Shown: positions 41,972 through 51,474, numbered from the stretch's first letter. The stretch: 64,000 nt of DNA from Blautia sp. (GCA_021772055.1 JAETNR010000005.1:1-64000); one strand, 5' to 3'. A program made the numbers and translations. Notes: generated by a model not told the origin, from the sequence alone.

Positions 41972-43465
41972 ATGCGGAACGTATGTAAGAAGTTCAGAAC
42001 CTGGGGGATACTGCTGTTAATGGTGCTTGTTATGGCCGGAGCGGCAATGGCTGCCACATCTTCGGAGGTACAGGCTGCAACAAAGAAAACAGGCTTTCAG
42101 ACGATTGGCGGAAAGACATACTACATAAAGAAAGACGGAACGAAGCAGAAAGGCTGGCTTACTTTAAACGGAAAGAAATATTATTTTAATACAAAGACAG
42201 GAGTTCAGCAGAAAGGCTGGATGACGGACAGTAAGGGAAGAAAGCGTTACTTTACCAGTAAGGCCGGCGCCATGGTAACGGGATGGCTGGAGAACAGCAA
42301 GGGTCAGAGACGTTACTTTGACAAGAGCACCGGTATTATGAAAACAGGCTGGCTTACTTTAAGCGGCAAGAAATATTACATGTACAGCAAGTCCGGAATT
42401 GCCGCCACAGGCTGGCTTACGGACAGCAAGGGCGTGAAGCGCTACTTCAGCAGCAAGGCCGGAATTATGGCTACAGGCTGGCTGAAAGACCGCAAGGGGA
42501 ATAAGCGCTATTTCAATCCCACCAGCGGCGCAATGTATACGGGACTTAAGAAGATTGGAAGTGCTACTTATTACTTCTATTCCAACAGCGGAGTTATGGC
42601 TACAGGCTGGCTTACCAGCAGTGCGGGCAGTAAGCGTTATTTCGATCCTTCCACAGGTAAGATGGCAACAGGAACGAAGACTATCGGAGGCAAGAAATAT
42701 ACCTTTAAGAGTAATGGAGTGCTTGTTCCTGAGGAAGCGATCAATCCGGGAACTCCTACCTCTTCCAAGACGATCAAGAACTACCTTCTGGGTGCGATGC
42801 AGCCGGTAGGACAGGCTCTTTATGTATGGGGCGGAGGCTGGAACGACTCTACCCGCAAGGGTGTGAGTCCGACCTGGAAATCCTGGTATAACAGCCAGAG
42901 CAGCAGCTATGATTATAATAATTACCGGGATTTGAGCACTGCCAACAGAGCAAAAGGACTTGATTGCTCCGGATTCGTGGGATGGGCAGCATATCAGGTA
43001 ATGCAGTCGAAATCCGGTGTGGGCAGCGGTTATACTGTGGTTTCCGGTGAAGTTGGTTCCTCTTATAAAGCAAGAGGATGGGGCAGCATTATTACCCAGG
43101 CGAAGCTTTCCTCCACAAACTGGAAGCTTCAGCCGGGAGATGTGGGATACAATTCCGGTCATACCTGGATCGTGATCGGGCAATGCAGAGATAAGAGTGT
43201 GGTAATTGTTCATTCAACGCCGAATGCAGGATGCCAGATTTCCGGTACTCCTACACCAAGCGGAGATTATTCCAGCCAGGCCATTGCACTGGCAAAGCAG
43301 TACATGTCCAAGTTCAGCGGATATAATAAGTATTCCTATCATACCTCCAGCGGTAACTATATCCGCAATGGAAACTACCTGAGATGGAACAGAAGTACGC
43401 TTTCTGATCCGGACGGATATCTGAATATGACTGCGGACCAGATTTTGGCGGATCTGTTTAAATGA
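41972..43465 (+). CDS. Secreted NlpC/P60-type hydrolase with cell-wall-binding repeats
   Basis: A 497-residue protein. The signal peptide covers about residues 1-34 (ends at EVQAA). About ten tandem ~20-residue choline-binding-like repeats follow (pattern G-W-L-x-x-x-G-K-K-Y-Y-F, about 38-250), such as TGWLTDSKGVKRYFSSKAG. The C-terminal domain carries the catalytic Cys in LDCSGFVGWAAYQ (about 330) and a His in SGHTWIVIGQC (about 390). The enzyme part resembles NlpC/P60 peptidoglycan endopeptidases, with an insertion between the Cys and His. It probably binds the wall through the repeats and cleaves stem peptides. Start follows AAGGAAGG. It is flanked by terminators. Confidence 0.88.
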   Translation: MRNVCKKFRTWGILLLMVLVMAGAAMAATSSEVQAATKKTGFQTIGGKTYYIKKDGTKQKGWLTLNGKKYYFNTKTGVQQKGWMTDSKGRKRYFTSKAGAMVTGWLENSKGQRRYFDKSTGIMKTGWLTLSGKKYYMYSKSGIAATGWLTDSKGVKRYFSSKAGIMATGWLKDRKGNKRYFNPTSGAMYTGLKKIGSATYYFYSNSGVMATGWLTSSAGSKRYFDPSTGKMATGTKTIGGKKYTFKSNGVLVPEEAINPGTPTSSKTIKNYLLGAMQPVGQALYVWGGGWNDSTRKGVSPTWKSWYNSQSSSYDYNNYRDLSTANRAKGLDCSGFVGWAAYQVMQSKSGVGSGYTVVSGEVGSSYKARGWGSIITQAKLSSTNWKLQPGDVGYNSGHTWIVIGQCRDKSVVIVHSTPNAGCQISGTPTPSGDYSSQAIALAKQYMSKFSGYNKYSYHTSSGNYIRNGNYLRWNRSTLSDPDGYLNMTADQILADLFK

Positions 43466-43490
43466 TTTTAGAATCAATTGAGTAAAAGGA

Positions 43491-43529
43491 TAGAAGGATT
43501 ATCTGACGGGCAGGTAATCCTTCTTTTTT
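43491..43529 (+). terminator. Intrinsic terminator
   Basis: AGAAGGATTA / TAATCCTTCT stem with a 13-nt loop followed by TTTTT. Confidence 0.88.
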
Positions 43530-43688
43530 GAGGTCAAAAGTGAACAGTAACATAAATGTTACAAAATATTAAACTTTTTACGATTTTTGCTTGCATTTTA
43601 TGTAATCATGTGTTAATATATAAAAGAACTCAAGGAAGATATTACAAAATGATTACATAACAAATACAGAAATATGAGGGTGATAGAC

Positions 43689-45062
43689 ATGAAGAAAAGA
43701 GTTGTATGTTTGACATTAGCACTGATCATGAGCGCAGCACAGGTAGTCAGTGTCAGCGCATCCAGAGAAGAGGAACTGAGAGAGGAACAGGCATGGACCT
43801 ATTCTCAGCTTGATGCCACCTATGCTCAGATCGACAGTCTGTATTACGCGAAAGAACAGCTTCAGGCGGAAATTGCAAATCTGGATGCGAACCTGGTTAA
43901 TGTAATGGTTTCCATCAGTGTACTGGAAGGAGATATTTCCAACAAAGAAGCGGACATTACCAAAACAAAAGAAGATTTGGGTAAAGCGCAGAAAGCCCGT
44001 GATAAACAGTACGAGGCCATGAAACAGCGTATTCAGTATCTGTACGAAAAAGGCGGAAATGATGCCTGGTTCCAGATGATGATGAATGCGGACAACCTGT
44101 CGGATCTTTTGACGAAAGCAGAATATACACAGAAAATGTATGATTATGACAGAGAGAGCCTTGATAAATATGTGAATACCATTGAACAGGTAAAACAGCT
44201 TGGCACAAAATATGAGCAGGAGAAGGCAGAGCTGGAGGGAATGAAACAGGAATATGAAGCAGAATCCGTAAACCTTCAGAATGCATTAGACCAGAGACGC
44301 GCAGAATCTGCCAACTGTGATGAAGAAATCGCTTATGCAGAATACATGGCTACCGAATACTCCAATCTGATTATGGAACAGCAGGCCGAGATCGAACGCC
44401 TGGAGGCCGAGAGAATCGCTGCTGAAGAGGAAGCAAGACGCCAGGCAGAGGCGGAAGCCGCAGCAGCCGCAGCGGCAGCTGCTGAAGAAGCAAGCTACTC
44501 AGAACCGGAACCGGTTTATGATGAGGATGGCAATGAGGTAGACGTTGAGGATGCAGCAGAGAATGGATATACTGTTTATGACGAGGAAGGCAATGAGGTA
44601 GATGCAGAGGAAGTGATGAGTTCTTCTTCCGGTGATGTACAGTATGACGAATATGGAAATGTGATCGACAGTGGAAATACGGTAAGCGATCCATCCCAGT
44701 ATACCAGCAGCGGATCCGGTTCCGGTTCTTCTGTTGTAGATTATGCAACACAGTTTGTGGGAAATCCGTATGTATGGGGAGGAACAAGCCTTACCAACGG
44801 CGCAGACTGTTCCGGATTTGTACAGAGTGTATACTCTAACTTCGGAGTCGACCTTCCCAGAACTTCTTATGAGCAGCAGACTGCAGGAAGAGAAGTATCC
44901 TACTCTGAGGCACAGCCAGGAGATCTGATCTGCTACGGCGGACACGTTGCGATTTATATGGGTGATGGCAAGATCGTCCATGCATCCAATTCCGTAGACG
45001 GAATCAAAGTCAGCGACAATGCAGCATACAGAACCATTCTTTCTGTAAGACGTTTGGTTTAA
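43689..45062 (+). CDS. PcsB/CwlO-like coiled-coil NlpC/P60 endopeptidase
   Basis: A 457-residue secreted protein: signal peptide (about 1-26, ending S-V-S-A), a long coiled coil (about 28-245, typical of PcsB/CwlO-type proteins held inactive and activated by FtsEX), an Ala/Glu-rich stretch, and two copies of a YDEDGNEVD / YDEEGNEVD motif. A Ser/Gly linker leads to the NlpC/P60 domain (about 345-457) with Cys in ADCSGFVQSVYSNFG, His in GGHVAIYMGDG and a second His in KIVHASN. Role: peptidoglycan hydrolysis in division or elongation. I start at ATG 43689, close behind GAGGGTG; a 5-residue longer frame begins at 43674. Confidence 0.92.
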   Translation: MKKRVVCLTLALIMSAAQVVSVSASREEELREEQAWTYSQLDATYAQIDSLYYAKEQLQAEIANLDANLVNVMVSISVLEGDISNKEADITKTKEDLGKAQKARDKQYEAMKQRIQYLYEKGGNDAWFQMMMNADNLSDLLTKAEYTQKMYDYDRESLDKYVNTIEQVKQLGTKYEQEKAELEGMKQEYEAESVNLQNALDQRRAESANCDEEIAYAEYMATEYSNLIMEQQAEIERLEAERIAAEEEARRQAEAEAAAAAAAAAEEASYSEPEPVYDEDGNEVDVEDAAENGYTVYDEEGNEVDAEEVMSSSSGDVQYDEYGNVIDSGNTVSDPSQYTSSGSGSGSSVVDYATQFVGNPYVWGGTSLTNGADCSGFVQSVYSNFGVDLPRTSYEQQTAGREVSYSEAQPGDLICYGGHVAIYMGDGKIVHASNSVDGIKVSDNAAYRTILSVRRLV

Positions 45063-45077
45063 AATATGAAGATAATA

Positions 45078-45111
45078 TTTGGGGCAGCTTCCTTATGGAA
45101 GGTGCCCCAAA
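45078..45111 (+). terminator. Intrinsic terminator after the PcsB-like gene
   Basis: Stem TTTGGGGCAGCTTCC / GGAAGGTGCCCCAAA with a TTAT loop, then GCTTTGTATTT. Symmetric ends mean it could also stop minus-strand transcripts. Confidence 0.8.
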
Positions 45112-45132
45112 GCTTTGTATTTCCATATTGCT

Positions 45133-45699
45133 GCTATGCCGTTTTTAACTGCTGCCGGATCTTATTTACTGCAGCGCAGAGTAAAACAGTAATCAGTTCT
45201 TTTTCAGAATGAAGAAATCCGCAATCTGAATAGTGATCATGGGTGCGAAGACCGAGCCGATAAAATACAGGAAATCAGTAATGTACAGATGGATAGCCAT
45301 TTACCATTGATTATTTTTGAAACAGACTCTCCGGAAACACCTGCCGAATACGCGTCGAGAAAGGTGGTTGTTACACCGGAAATATAGTTCTTTGCTCGTT
45401 TGACTGAATCTGCAAGCTTTTTTTCATCAGTTTCACTGCTGTATTGGTGCGGAGCGCACTTGCCCCTGCACCTACGGGGTCAAGAAGACTATACTTCTTT
45501 TGTTCAGCGTTCCGATATTGATATTCAGTCCGCCGCAAATAGAAGTAATGTCTGCCACATCCTCCGGCTCATCTGACATGATCGGGCTTCCGCCGCAGGC
45601 AAGCAGAATGTTTGCCACATCATTCACTGTTACATAATTAGTGATGTTATGTACCAGGGGTGTGGTCTTTCTTATATTTTCAAGACAGTTTCCAAACAT
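45133..45699 (-). pseudogene. thiM: Decayed thiamin-salvage genes: thiM fused to a thiD scrap
   Basis: The first 70 residues from ATG 45699 are hydroxyethylthiazole kinase ThiM (CLENIRKTTPLVHNITNYVT, then VNDVANILLACGGSPIMSDE). The frame then meets a stop at 45472. One base off, ThiM resumes (VLLDPVGAGASALRTNTAVK), so about 25 residues are deleted with a frameshift. From about 45419 to 45375 the sequence reads KLADSVKRAKNYISG, a C-terminal segment of ThiD (HMP-P kinase). The rest to about 45133 contains an unidentified broken frame (LGLRTHDHYSDCGF and LLCAAVNKIRQQLK). The 45063-45132 part holds the previous terminator. No working enzyme remains. Confidence 0.8.
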
Positions 45700-45795
45700 T
45701 TTGTACATCCTTTTCCGAATTATTTTTCGGATCGTTTTAATCAATTATTCAGCGGAAACCAAACGGACATGACTGCCGTCCCGGGCTTTCCTAAT

Positions 45796-45832
45796 AAAAA
45801 ACAGGAAACTACCTGTCCGGTAATTTCCTGTT
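45796..45832 (-). terminator. Terminator (expression platform) of the TPP riboswitch
   Basis: On the minus strand, AACAGGAAATTACC pairs with GGTAGTTTCCTGTT and is followed by TTTTTTA. It sits just behind the TPP aptamer, so it is the probable off-switch. Confidence 0.8.
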
Positions 45833-45849
45833 ATGATATATTTTATCTT

Positions 45850-45960
45850 CAGGCTTCCCTACGTTGGCATTATCCAAATCAGGTTCATGGGTCGAAGGTC
45901 ATACCTTCCTCTCAGCCTGTCATACAAGCTAGATTTTGAGGCTTGCAGGGGAGTACAAAG
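45850..45960 (-). ncRNA. TPP riboswitch (THI element)
   Basis: The minus strand shows the conserved THI-box order: a closing stem, GGCTGAGAGGAAGGTATGAC, then ACCC, ATGAACCTGATTTGGATAAT and GCCAACGTAGGGAAG. These are the sequence and spacing of the thiamin pyrophosphate aptamer. A terminator hairpin follows, then the ruined thiM. The aptamer appears intact, but it now controls no intact gene in this window. Confidence 0.93.
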
Positions 45961-46102
45961 GTTGTTGTCAGAAGTGTATAAAATGAAAAAAACAAATTGT
46001 GCAAAATAAATAAAAAACATAAAAAGCAGAAAAAAGATGAAAGTAAAAATAGTTTGAAAATATAAATATATAATAGGATTTTGCGGAAAAAACTTACTGA
46101 TA

Positions 46103-46136
46103 TTGACAGTTTCGAAAATGGATGTTAAAGTATAAA
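46103..46136 (+). promoter_or_regulatory. Possible promoter of the glycan importer operon
   Basis: TTGACA at 46103 is clear. The -10 is uncertain: TAAAGT with a 17-bp spacer or TATAAA at 22 bp. A palindrome-like TTTCGAAAA lies between and could be an operator. Confidence 0.4.
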
Positions 46137-46199
46137 TAACAAAGAAGTGCGATTTTTATGGTGAAAATGCACAAAAATAAAATAACAGGAGGAAGAATG

Positions 46200-47570
46200 A
46201 TGAAAAGAAAATTATTTGCACTTGTAATGGCAACAGCAATGGCAGCGACAGTTGCAGTGCCGGTATTTGCAGAGGAAGCAGGCACCGTCACGGATGTGAA
46301 TGATCCTAATTATGTATGGCCGGATTATTCAGGAGAAACGCTCAGCATCATGTGGTGGGGTTCCGACACACGTCATCAGAAGACCATTGAAGTAATCGAG
46401 AAGTATGAAGAACTCACAGGAATAGATATTGAATATGAGTATGCAGACGGAACAAGCTATTGGACTGTATTCCAGGCCAAGATGGCAGGAAATGAACTTC
46501 CGGACGTATTCCAGATGGGCAATAACTGGGCAACCTATTATGATACGATCGAACCGCTGAACAGCTATATTGAAAGCGGAGCGATTGATACCAGTTCCAT
46601 CAGTGACTCAATGCTTGCAACAACCGTAAACAATGCAAACGGTGAAGTGACTGGTATTTCCAACGGGGCGAATGCAAGATGTTTTGCATATAATCCTGCA
46701 ATTTTTGATGAATGCGGCGTGGCACATCCTACAGAGAACTGGACATGGGACGATTTTGCTGCAGCATGCCGTACTATTACCGAGCAGACCGGCAATCCGG
46801 CAATTACCACGGTTGAGTACAACTGCCTGCTGTACAGCGTAGTAACTCAGTGGAAAGAAGGATATAACTTCTATGCAATGGACGGAAGTGATTTTGCATT
46901 CGAGGGTGATACAGAGCCGATTGCATATTTTATGAATCTATATAATGACCTGATGAATGAAGGGTGTATTGGCGACTGGGGCATCCAGAATGAAATCGGA
47001 CAGAACGTAGAAGCGGACTGGATCGCATATGGCGATGCAGCAATGATCATGCTTTCTTCCAACCAGTTCCAGGCTCTGAGCAATGCGGCATCGGAAAACG
47101 GAATTGAACTTGAGCTTTGTACGCTGCCAAGAGTTTCAGCAGACGGACAGTCCGGCATGGTTGTTCGTTCCTCCCAGGAAATGAGCATCTATTCCAAATC
47201 CGAGAAAAAAGATATTGCAGCAAACTTTATCAACTACTTTGTAAACAGCATTGAGGCTAATAAGATCCTGAATTGTGAACGGGGCGTTTCCATCAACAGT
47301 GCCGTACTGGAAGCATTGAAGGAAGATACTGCACTGACAGACGAAACAACAGCCAAAGTTTATGATATCATTGACCTGATCGGATCAATCGAAGACACGA
47401 AAAATTCCAGCCCGGCAGAGCCCACTGCAAATGAAGAAATCTCCGATGTCCTGAAAAAAGAATATGCACAGGGGCTTACCAATGGTTCTTATGAGAATGG
47501 GGAGGCAGCAGCAGAGGCATTCTGGGCAGAAGCACAAGAAATCTGGGCAAAATTCGAAGCACAGGAATAA
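46200..47570 (+). CDS. Sugar ABC transporter extracellular solute-binding protein
   Basis: A 456-residue family 1 binding protein. The signal peptide MKRKLFALVMATAMAATVAV ends P-V-F-A, with cleavage before EEAG. The mature part has the usual pattern (IMWWGSDTRHQKTIEVIEKY near 45; FQAKMAGNELPDVFQMGNNW near 95; NWTWDDFAAACRTI). Unlike most Gram-positive binding proteins, there is no lipobox Cys at the cleavage site. The AGGAGG site fits ATG 46200 (7-bp gap) better than ATG 46197. It leads an operon with two permeases and two glycosidase genes; the ligand is probably a plant oligosaccharide. Confidence 0.92.
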   Translation: MKRKLFALVMATAMAATVAVPVFAEEAGTVTDVNDPNYVWPDYSGETLSIMWWGSDTRHQKTIEVIEKYEELTGIDIEYEYADGTSYWTVFQAKMAGNELPDVFQMGNNWATYYDTIEPLNSYIESGAIDTSSISDSMLATTVNNANGEVTGISNGANARCFAYNPAIFDECGVAHPTENWTWDDFAAACRTITEQTGNPAITTVEYNCLLYSVVTQWKEGYNFYAMDGSDFAFEGDTEPIAYFMNLYNDLMNEGCIGDWGIQNEIGQNVEADWIAYGDAAMIMLSSNQFQALSNAASENGIELELCTLPRVSADGQSGMVVRSSQEMSIYSKSEKKDIAANFINYFVNSIEANKILNCERGVSINSAVLEALKEDTALTDETTAKVYDIIDLIGSIEDTKNSSPAEPTANEEISDVLKKEYAQGLTNGSYENGEAAAEAFWAEAQEIWAKFEAQE

Positions 47571-47640
47571 TGATCATAATTGAGTGATCTCGCGCTCTGG
47601 AGGAATTCCCTTCAGAGCGCATTTTTTAAGGAGGATAACG

Positions 47641-48552
47641 ATGAAAGAAAGTAAGAAAAGTTCACTCAGGGCATTTCTGAACAATGATAATACTGTGGGT
47701 TACATTTTTGCAGCTCCTTTTATCATTGGATTTTGCGGACTTACGCTGATCCCTATGGTACTTTCTCTGTACTATTCGTTTTGCGATTATAAAATTGGCG
47801 GAAATGCATTGTGGCTTGGCCTTCAGAATTATATTAACTTATTTAAAGATGCAACCTTTGGAAACTCTATTAAGGTAACACTGCAGTATGTACTGATCGG
47901 TGTTCCGCTGAAACTGATCTTTGCGTTATTTATTGCAATGCTTTTGACAAGGCCTACGAAACTTCAGGGAGTCTACCGTGCAGTCTATTATATTCCGTCC
48001 CTGATCGGCGGTTCTGTTGCCGTAGCCCTGGTGTGGAAACAGCTTTTCGGAAGCCGGGGACCTATTGTAAACATGATTAAAGGAATGGGGGCAACAGGCT
48101 TTAACTTCTTCGGAAGTACGACCTGGGCATTTATTCCTCTGGTTTTGTGCAACGCCTGGCAGTTTGGTTCTTCAATGTTAATCTTCGCATCCGGTCTGAA
48201 ACAGATTCCCTTGGATTATTATGAGGCGGCGGAAATTGATGGTGCCGGCGCAGTGAAACGGTTCTTTAAGATTACCCTTCCCTGCTTGTCCCCGATTATC
48301 CTTTTTAATCTGCTGATGCAGCTGATCTCCGGATTCATGACCTTTACACAGGCTCAGATCATTACCAATGGGGGGCCGAACCACGCTACAGAATATGTTT
48401 CGTTGTTTATCTTTACTGAGGGCTTCTCATACGGACATATGGGCTATGCCTGTGCAGCATCCTGGATTATCCTGATTATTATGGCGGTTACCACAGGTAT
48501 TATTTTCAAGACGTCAAAGACCTGGGTATTTTATGAATCAGATGATGAATAA
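47641..48552 (+). CDS. Sugar ABC transporter permease (UgpA/MalF type)
   Basis: A 303-residue permease with six predicted membrane helices and the EAA loop DYYEAAEIDGAGAVKRFFKI (about 193-212). Start ATG 47641 follows AAGGAGG at the proper distance; the earlier in-frame start reads through the hairpin after the binding-protein gene. It forms the membrane pore with the next gene's product. An inverted repeat GCGCTCTGGAGG..CTTCAGAGCGC at 47591-47621, between the binding protein and this gene, may tune expression between the two. Confidence 0.93.
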   Translation: MKESKKSSLRAFLNNDNTVGYIFAAPFIIGFCGLTLIPMVLSLYYSFCDYKIGGNALWLGLQNYINLFKDATFGNSIKVTLQYVLIGVPLKLIFALFIAMLLTRPTKLQGVYRAVYYIPSLIGGSVAVALVWKQLFGSRGPIVNMIKGMGATGFNFFGSTTWAFIPLVLCNAWQFGSSMLIFASGLKQIPLDYYEAAEIDGAGAVKRFFKITLPCLSPIILFNLLMQLISGFMTFTQAQIITNGGPNHATEYVSLFIFTEGFSYGHMGYACAASWIILIIMAVTTGIIFKTSKTWVFYESDDE

Positions 48553-48568
48553 TTAAGGAGGCATTGGC

Positions 48569-49408
48569 ATGAAGACAAAGAAAAATATTTACACCGTATG
48601 TTATCACATATTTGTTGTGGTATTTGGTCTCCTGATGATCTACCCGGTTATCTGGATGATCTTAAGCTCTTTTAAAATGAAGAGCGAAATCCTGGGAAAT
48701 AATGCCCCCTTTTTTCCAACAGAATGGGTTTGGGAAAACTATCCCAACGGGTGGAAAGGTGCAGGGCAATACAGCTTTGCTACATATTTTAAGAATTCTA
48801 TTATTATTTCCGTACTGGCTACCTTGGGAACGGTTGTCAGCTCCGCAATGGTTGCCTATGCACTGGCAAGAGTAAAATTTAAAGGCAGAAAATTCTGGTT
48901 TACCTGTATGATTATGACTATGCTCCTTCCAGGACAGGTATTAATGATTCCACAGTACATCATCTGGAACAATCTGCATATGGTAGGTACCTTTGTTCCC
49001 ATGATCCTGCCGAAATTCCTGGGAGTACCGTTCTTCATTTATATGATGATGCAGTTTATCAAAGGACTTCCCAAAGAACTGGACGAGGCGGCTATGATCG
49101 ACGGCTGTAACCGTTATCAGATTTTTTCAAAGATCGTGCTGCCCCTGTTAGGCCCATCAATTATCACAACGGTTGTTATTCAGTTTTACTGGGTATGGGA
49201 TGATTATATGGGACCGCTGCTTTACCTTACAAAACCTGGCCTGTATACGGTCTCCTTTGCGATTAAGAACTTTGCGGATGTCCAGGGAACCAATTTCGGG
49301 CCAATGTTTGCAATGTCAACCCTGTCTCTTATTCCGGTATTCCTTCTTTTCCTGTTCTTTAACCGTTATCTGATGGACGGTGTAACTGCGGGAAGTGTCA
49401 AGGGCTAA
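48569..49408 (+). CDS. Sugar ABC transporter permease (UgpE/MalG type)
   Basis: A 279-residue permease with six helices and EAA loop ELDEAAMIDGCNRYQIFSKI (about 171-190). Start follows AAGGAGGCATTGGC, 16 bp after the first permease. No ATPase gene is in the operon; a shared MsmK-like ATPase is assumed. It ends 11 bp before the glycosidase gene, so the importer and enzymes are co-transcribed. Confidence 0.93.
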   Translation: MKTKKNIYTVCYHIFVVVFGLLMIYPVIWMILSSFKMKSEILGNNAPFFPTEWVWENYPNGWKGAGQYSFATYFKNSIIISVLATLGTVVSSAMVAYALARVKFKGRKFWFTCMIMTMLLPGQVLMIPQYIIWNNLHMVGTFVPMILPKFLGVPFFIYMMMQFIKGLPKELDEAAMIDGCNRYQIFSKIVLPLLGPSIITTVVIQFYWVWDDYMGPLLYLTKPGLYTVSFAIKNFADVQGTNFGPMFAMSTLSLIPVFLLFLFFNRYLMDGVTAGSVKG

Positions 49409-49419
49409 GGCAGGTGCGA

Positions 49420-51474
49420 ATGATGATTAACAGAAAAGAACTGCTCAAGCGGAATAATCCGGTTCTTAGAAGGTGGGAGCCGGAGAGTCCTTTAACCGTT
49501 GGAAACGGGGAACTGGCGTTTACTGCTGATATTACCGGTCTTCAGACATTTTACGAAGAGCAGAAGGCATGCTTTGTTCCACTGTGTACTATGAGCCAGT
49601 GGGGCTGGCATAGTGCCCCTGCCGGAAGGAACCGGAATATCTGGTACAGGCCGGAGGATGTAAAAAAGACTTCCTACGAAAGTGTAAGGGGAATTGTTGC
49701 CTATGCTTCAAAGGCTCAGCCTGGGAATGAAGAAATCTATCATTGGCTGAGAGAAAATCCCCACAGGCTGAATCTGATCAGGGTGGGATTTTTATGGGAC
49801 GGCAGAAGGATTCAACCGGAACAGATCGAAGACTGTTCTCAGGTTCTGGAACTGGACAAAGGAATACTCAGAAGCCATTTTGTTCTGGAAGGCTATTCCG
49901 TGGATACGGAAACCGTATGTGCAGGAACGGAAGATGTTCTGGGCTTTTCCATTCGTTCGGAAGCTCTAACAGGAGGGAGGCTTTCGGTTGCTCTGGCATT
50001 TCCATATGGAAGTCCGGATATTACTGCATCGGACTGGGAGCATGAAGAATGGCATGAGACAATTCTGGAAGATGGGGTGTTTACCTGTGTTCTTGATAAG
50101 AACAGCTATCAGGTATATTGGAAATCCGAAGATTCCGCAAGGCTGCAGCAGAAAAAGAAGCATGAATGGGTGATTCGGGAAGAAAGTGAAATCCTTAAAT
50201 TTACCCTGGCTTTCAGAAGTGTCCCTACCGGCGGGAAAAAGCTGCCGAAAATGGATTTTGCACAGGCAGCTTTGGACAGTTGTGCTAAATGGAAGAACTT
50301 TTGGGATACCTGCGGTATGGTGGAGCTTTACGAATCAGAGGATAGGAGGGCTGCGGAACTGGAACGCAGGATTGTGCTTTCCCAGTATCTTCTGGCAATC
50401 CAGTCGCTGGGATCCCTGCCGCCTCAGGAGACCGGCCTTACCTGCAATAGCTGGTACGGTAAATTCCATCTGGAAATGTATCCCTGGCATTGTGCATGGG
50501 CGTCCCTCTGGAATGAAGCCGGACTTTTGCACGGCAGCCTGAATTGGTATAAGGAACACCTTGCAATGGCAAAAGAAAACGCAGCGTGCAATGGATATAA
50601 AGGGGCAAGATGGCCAAAGATGGTTGATAAGGATGCAGTGGACAGCCCGTCTCCTATTGCAGTGCTTTTGATATGGCAGCAGCCGCATATTATTTGGATG
50701 CTGTATCTGACATGGAATGCAGAAAAGGACGACTCTCTTTTGGAAGAATTCTGGGAAGTGATCGCAGAAACTGCCCGCTTCATGTGTGATTTTGCAGTTT
50801 ACTGCCCGGATCGGGGATGCTATGATCTTCCAGCACCGCTGATTCCGGCACAGGAGGAGCACGATCCCCGTACAACAAAGAATCCCGCCTATGAGCTGGA
50901 ATACTGGCAGTTTGCCCTGGAGATCGCGGCAGATTGGGCAGAAAAGCTTGGAAAGGACGGAGAAAACTGGAGGGAAGTGGCTGACCATATGGCACCGCCT
51001 CCGGAAAAAGAAGGTTTGTATCTGGCCTGTGAGACATGCCCGGAGACCTTTGAGAAATTTAACCGGGATCATCCGTCCATGACGGCCGCATTCGGTCTTC
51101 TTCCAGGCAAAAGGATCCGGCCGGAAAAGATGGCTGCAACTTTAAAAAATGTAATAGAGTGCTGGGAGTTTGATACGGCATGGGGCTGGGACTTTGCTAT
51201 GCTTGCAATGACGGCTGTGCGTCTTGGGAATCCGGAAACGGCTGTTGATATTCTTTTGAAGGATACACCAAAGAATTCCTATGTGATAAGCGGCAATAAC
51301 TATCAGAGAATGCGGAGGGATCTTCCATTGTATCTTCCGGGAAACGGATCGCTTCTTTTGGCAGCAGCCATGATGACAGCCGGCTATAAGGGATGTAAGG
51401 AGACTCTTCCTGGGTTCCCGAAAAATAATATGTGGAAAGTAACTTTTGAAAATATCATACCATTTCCGTACTGA
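49420..51474 (+). CDS. Six-hairpin-fold glycosidase, family not assigned (GH65-like layout)
   Basis: A 684-residue cytosolic protein without a signal peptide. An N-terminal beta-sandwich-like part (LTVGNGELAFTADITGLQTF) is followed by a helical domain from about residue 310. NSWYGKFHLEMYPWHCAWAS (about 345-365) resembles the substrate-binding strand of (alpha/alpha)6 enzymes. Acidic candidates include the Glu in KFHLEM and Asp/Glu in the EFDTAWGWDFAM region (about 585). The layout recalls GH65/GH95-type enzymes, but no family signature is complete. ATG 49420 or 49423 fits the AAGGCAGG site. The first of three glycosidases in the locus. The product may act on the imported sugar. Confidence 0.7.
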   Translation: MMINRKELLKRNNPVLRRWEPESPLTVGNGELAFTADITGLQTFYEEQKACFVPLCTMSQWGWHSAPAGRNRNIWYRPEDVKKTSYESVRGIVAYASKAQPGNEEIYHWLRENPHRLNLIRVGFLWDGRRIQPEQIEDCSQVLELDKGILRSHFVLEGYSVDTETVCAGTEDVLGFSIRSEALTGGRLSVALAFPYGSPDITASDWEHEEWHETILEDGVFTCVLDKNSYQVYWKSEDSARLQQKKKHEWVIREESEILKFTLAFRSVPTGGKKLPKMDFAQAALDSCAKWKNFWDTCGMVELYESEDRRAAELERRIVLSQYLLAIQSLGSLPPQETGLTCNSWYGKFHLEMYPWHCAWASLWNEAGLLHGSLNWYKEHLAMAKENAACNGYKGARWPKMVDKDAVDSPSPIAVLLIWQQPHIIWMLYLTWNAEKDDSLLEEFWEVIAETARFMCDFAVYCPDRGCYDLPAPLIPAQEEHDPRTTKNPAYELEYWQFALEIAADWAEKLGKDGENWREVADHMAPPPEKEGLYLACETCPETFEKFNRDHPSMTAAFGLLPGKRIRPEKMAATLKNVIECWEFDTAWGWDFAMLAMTAVRLGNPETAVDILLKDTPKNSYVISGNNYQRMRRDLPLYLPGNGSLLLAAAMMTAGYKGCKETLPGFPKNNMWKVTFENIIPFPY

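Noticed and set aside
42100-42720. Tandem DNA repeats of about 60 bp
   Set aside because: They are the coding repeats of the wall-binding region of the NlpC/P60 protein, not an array or mobile element.
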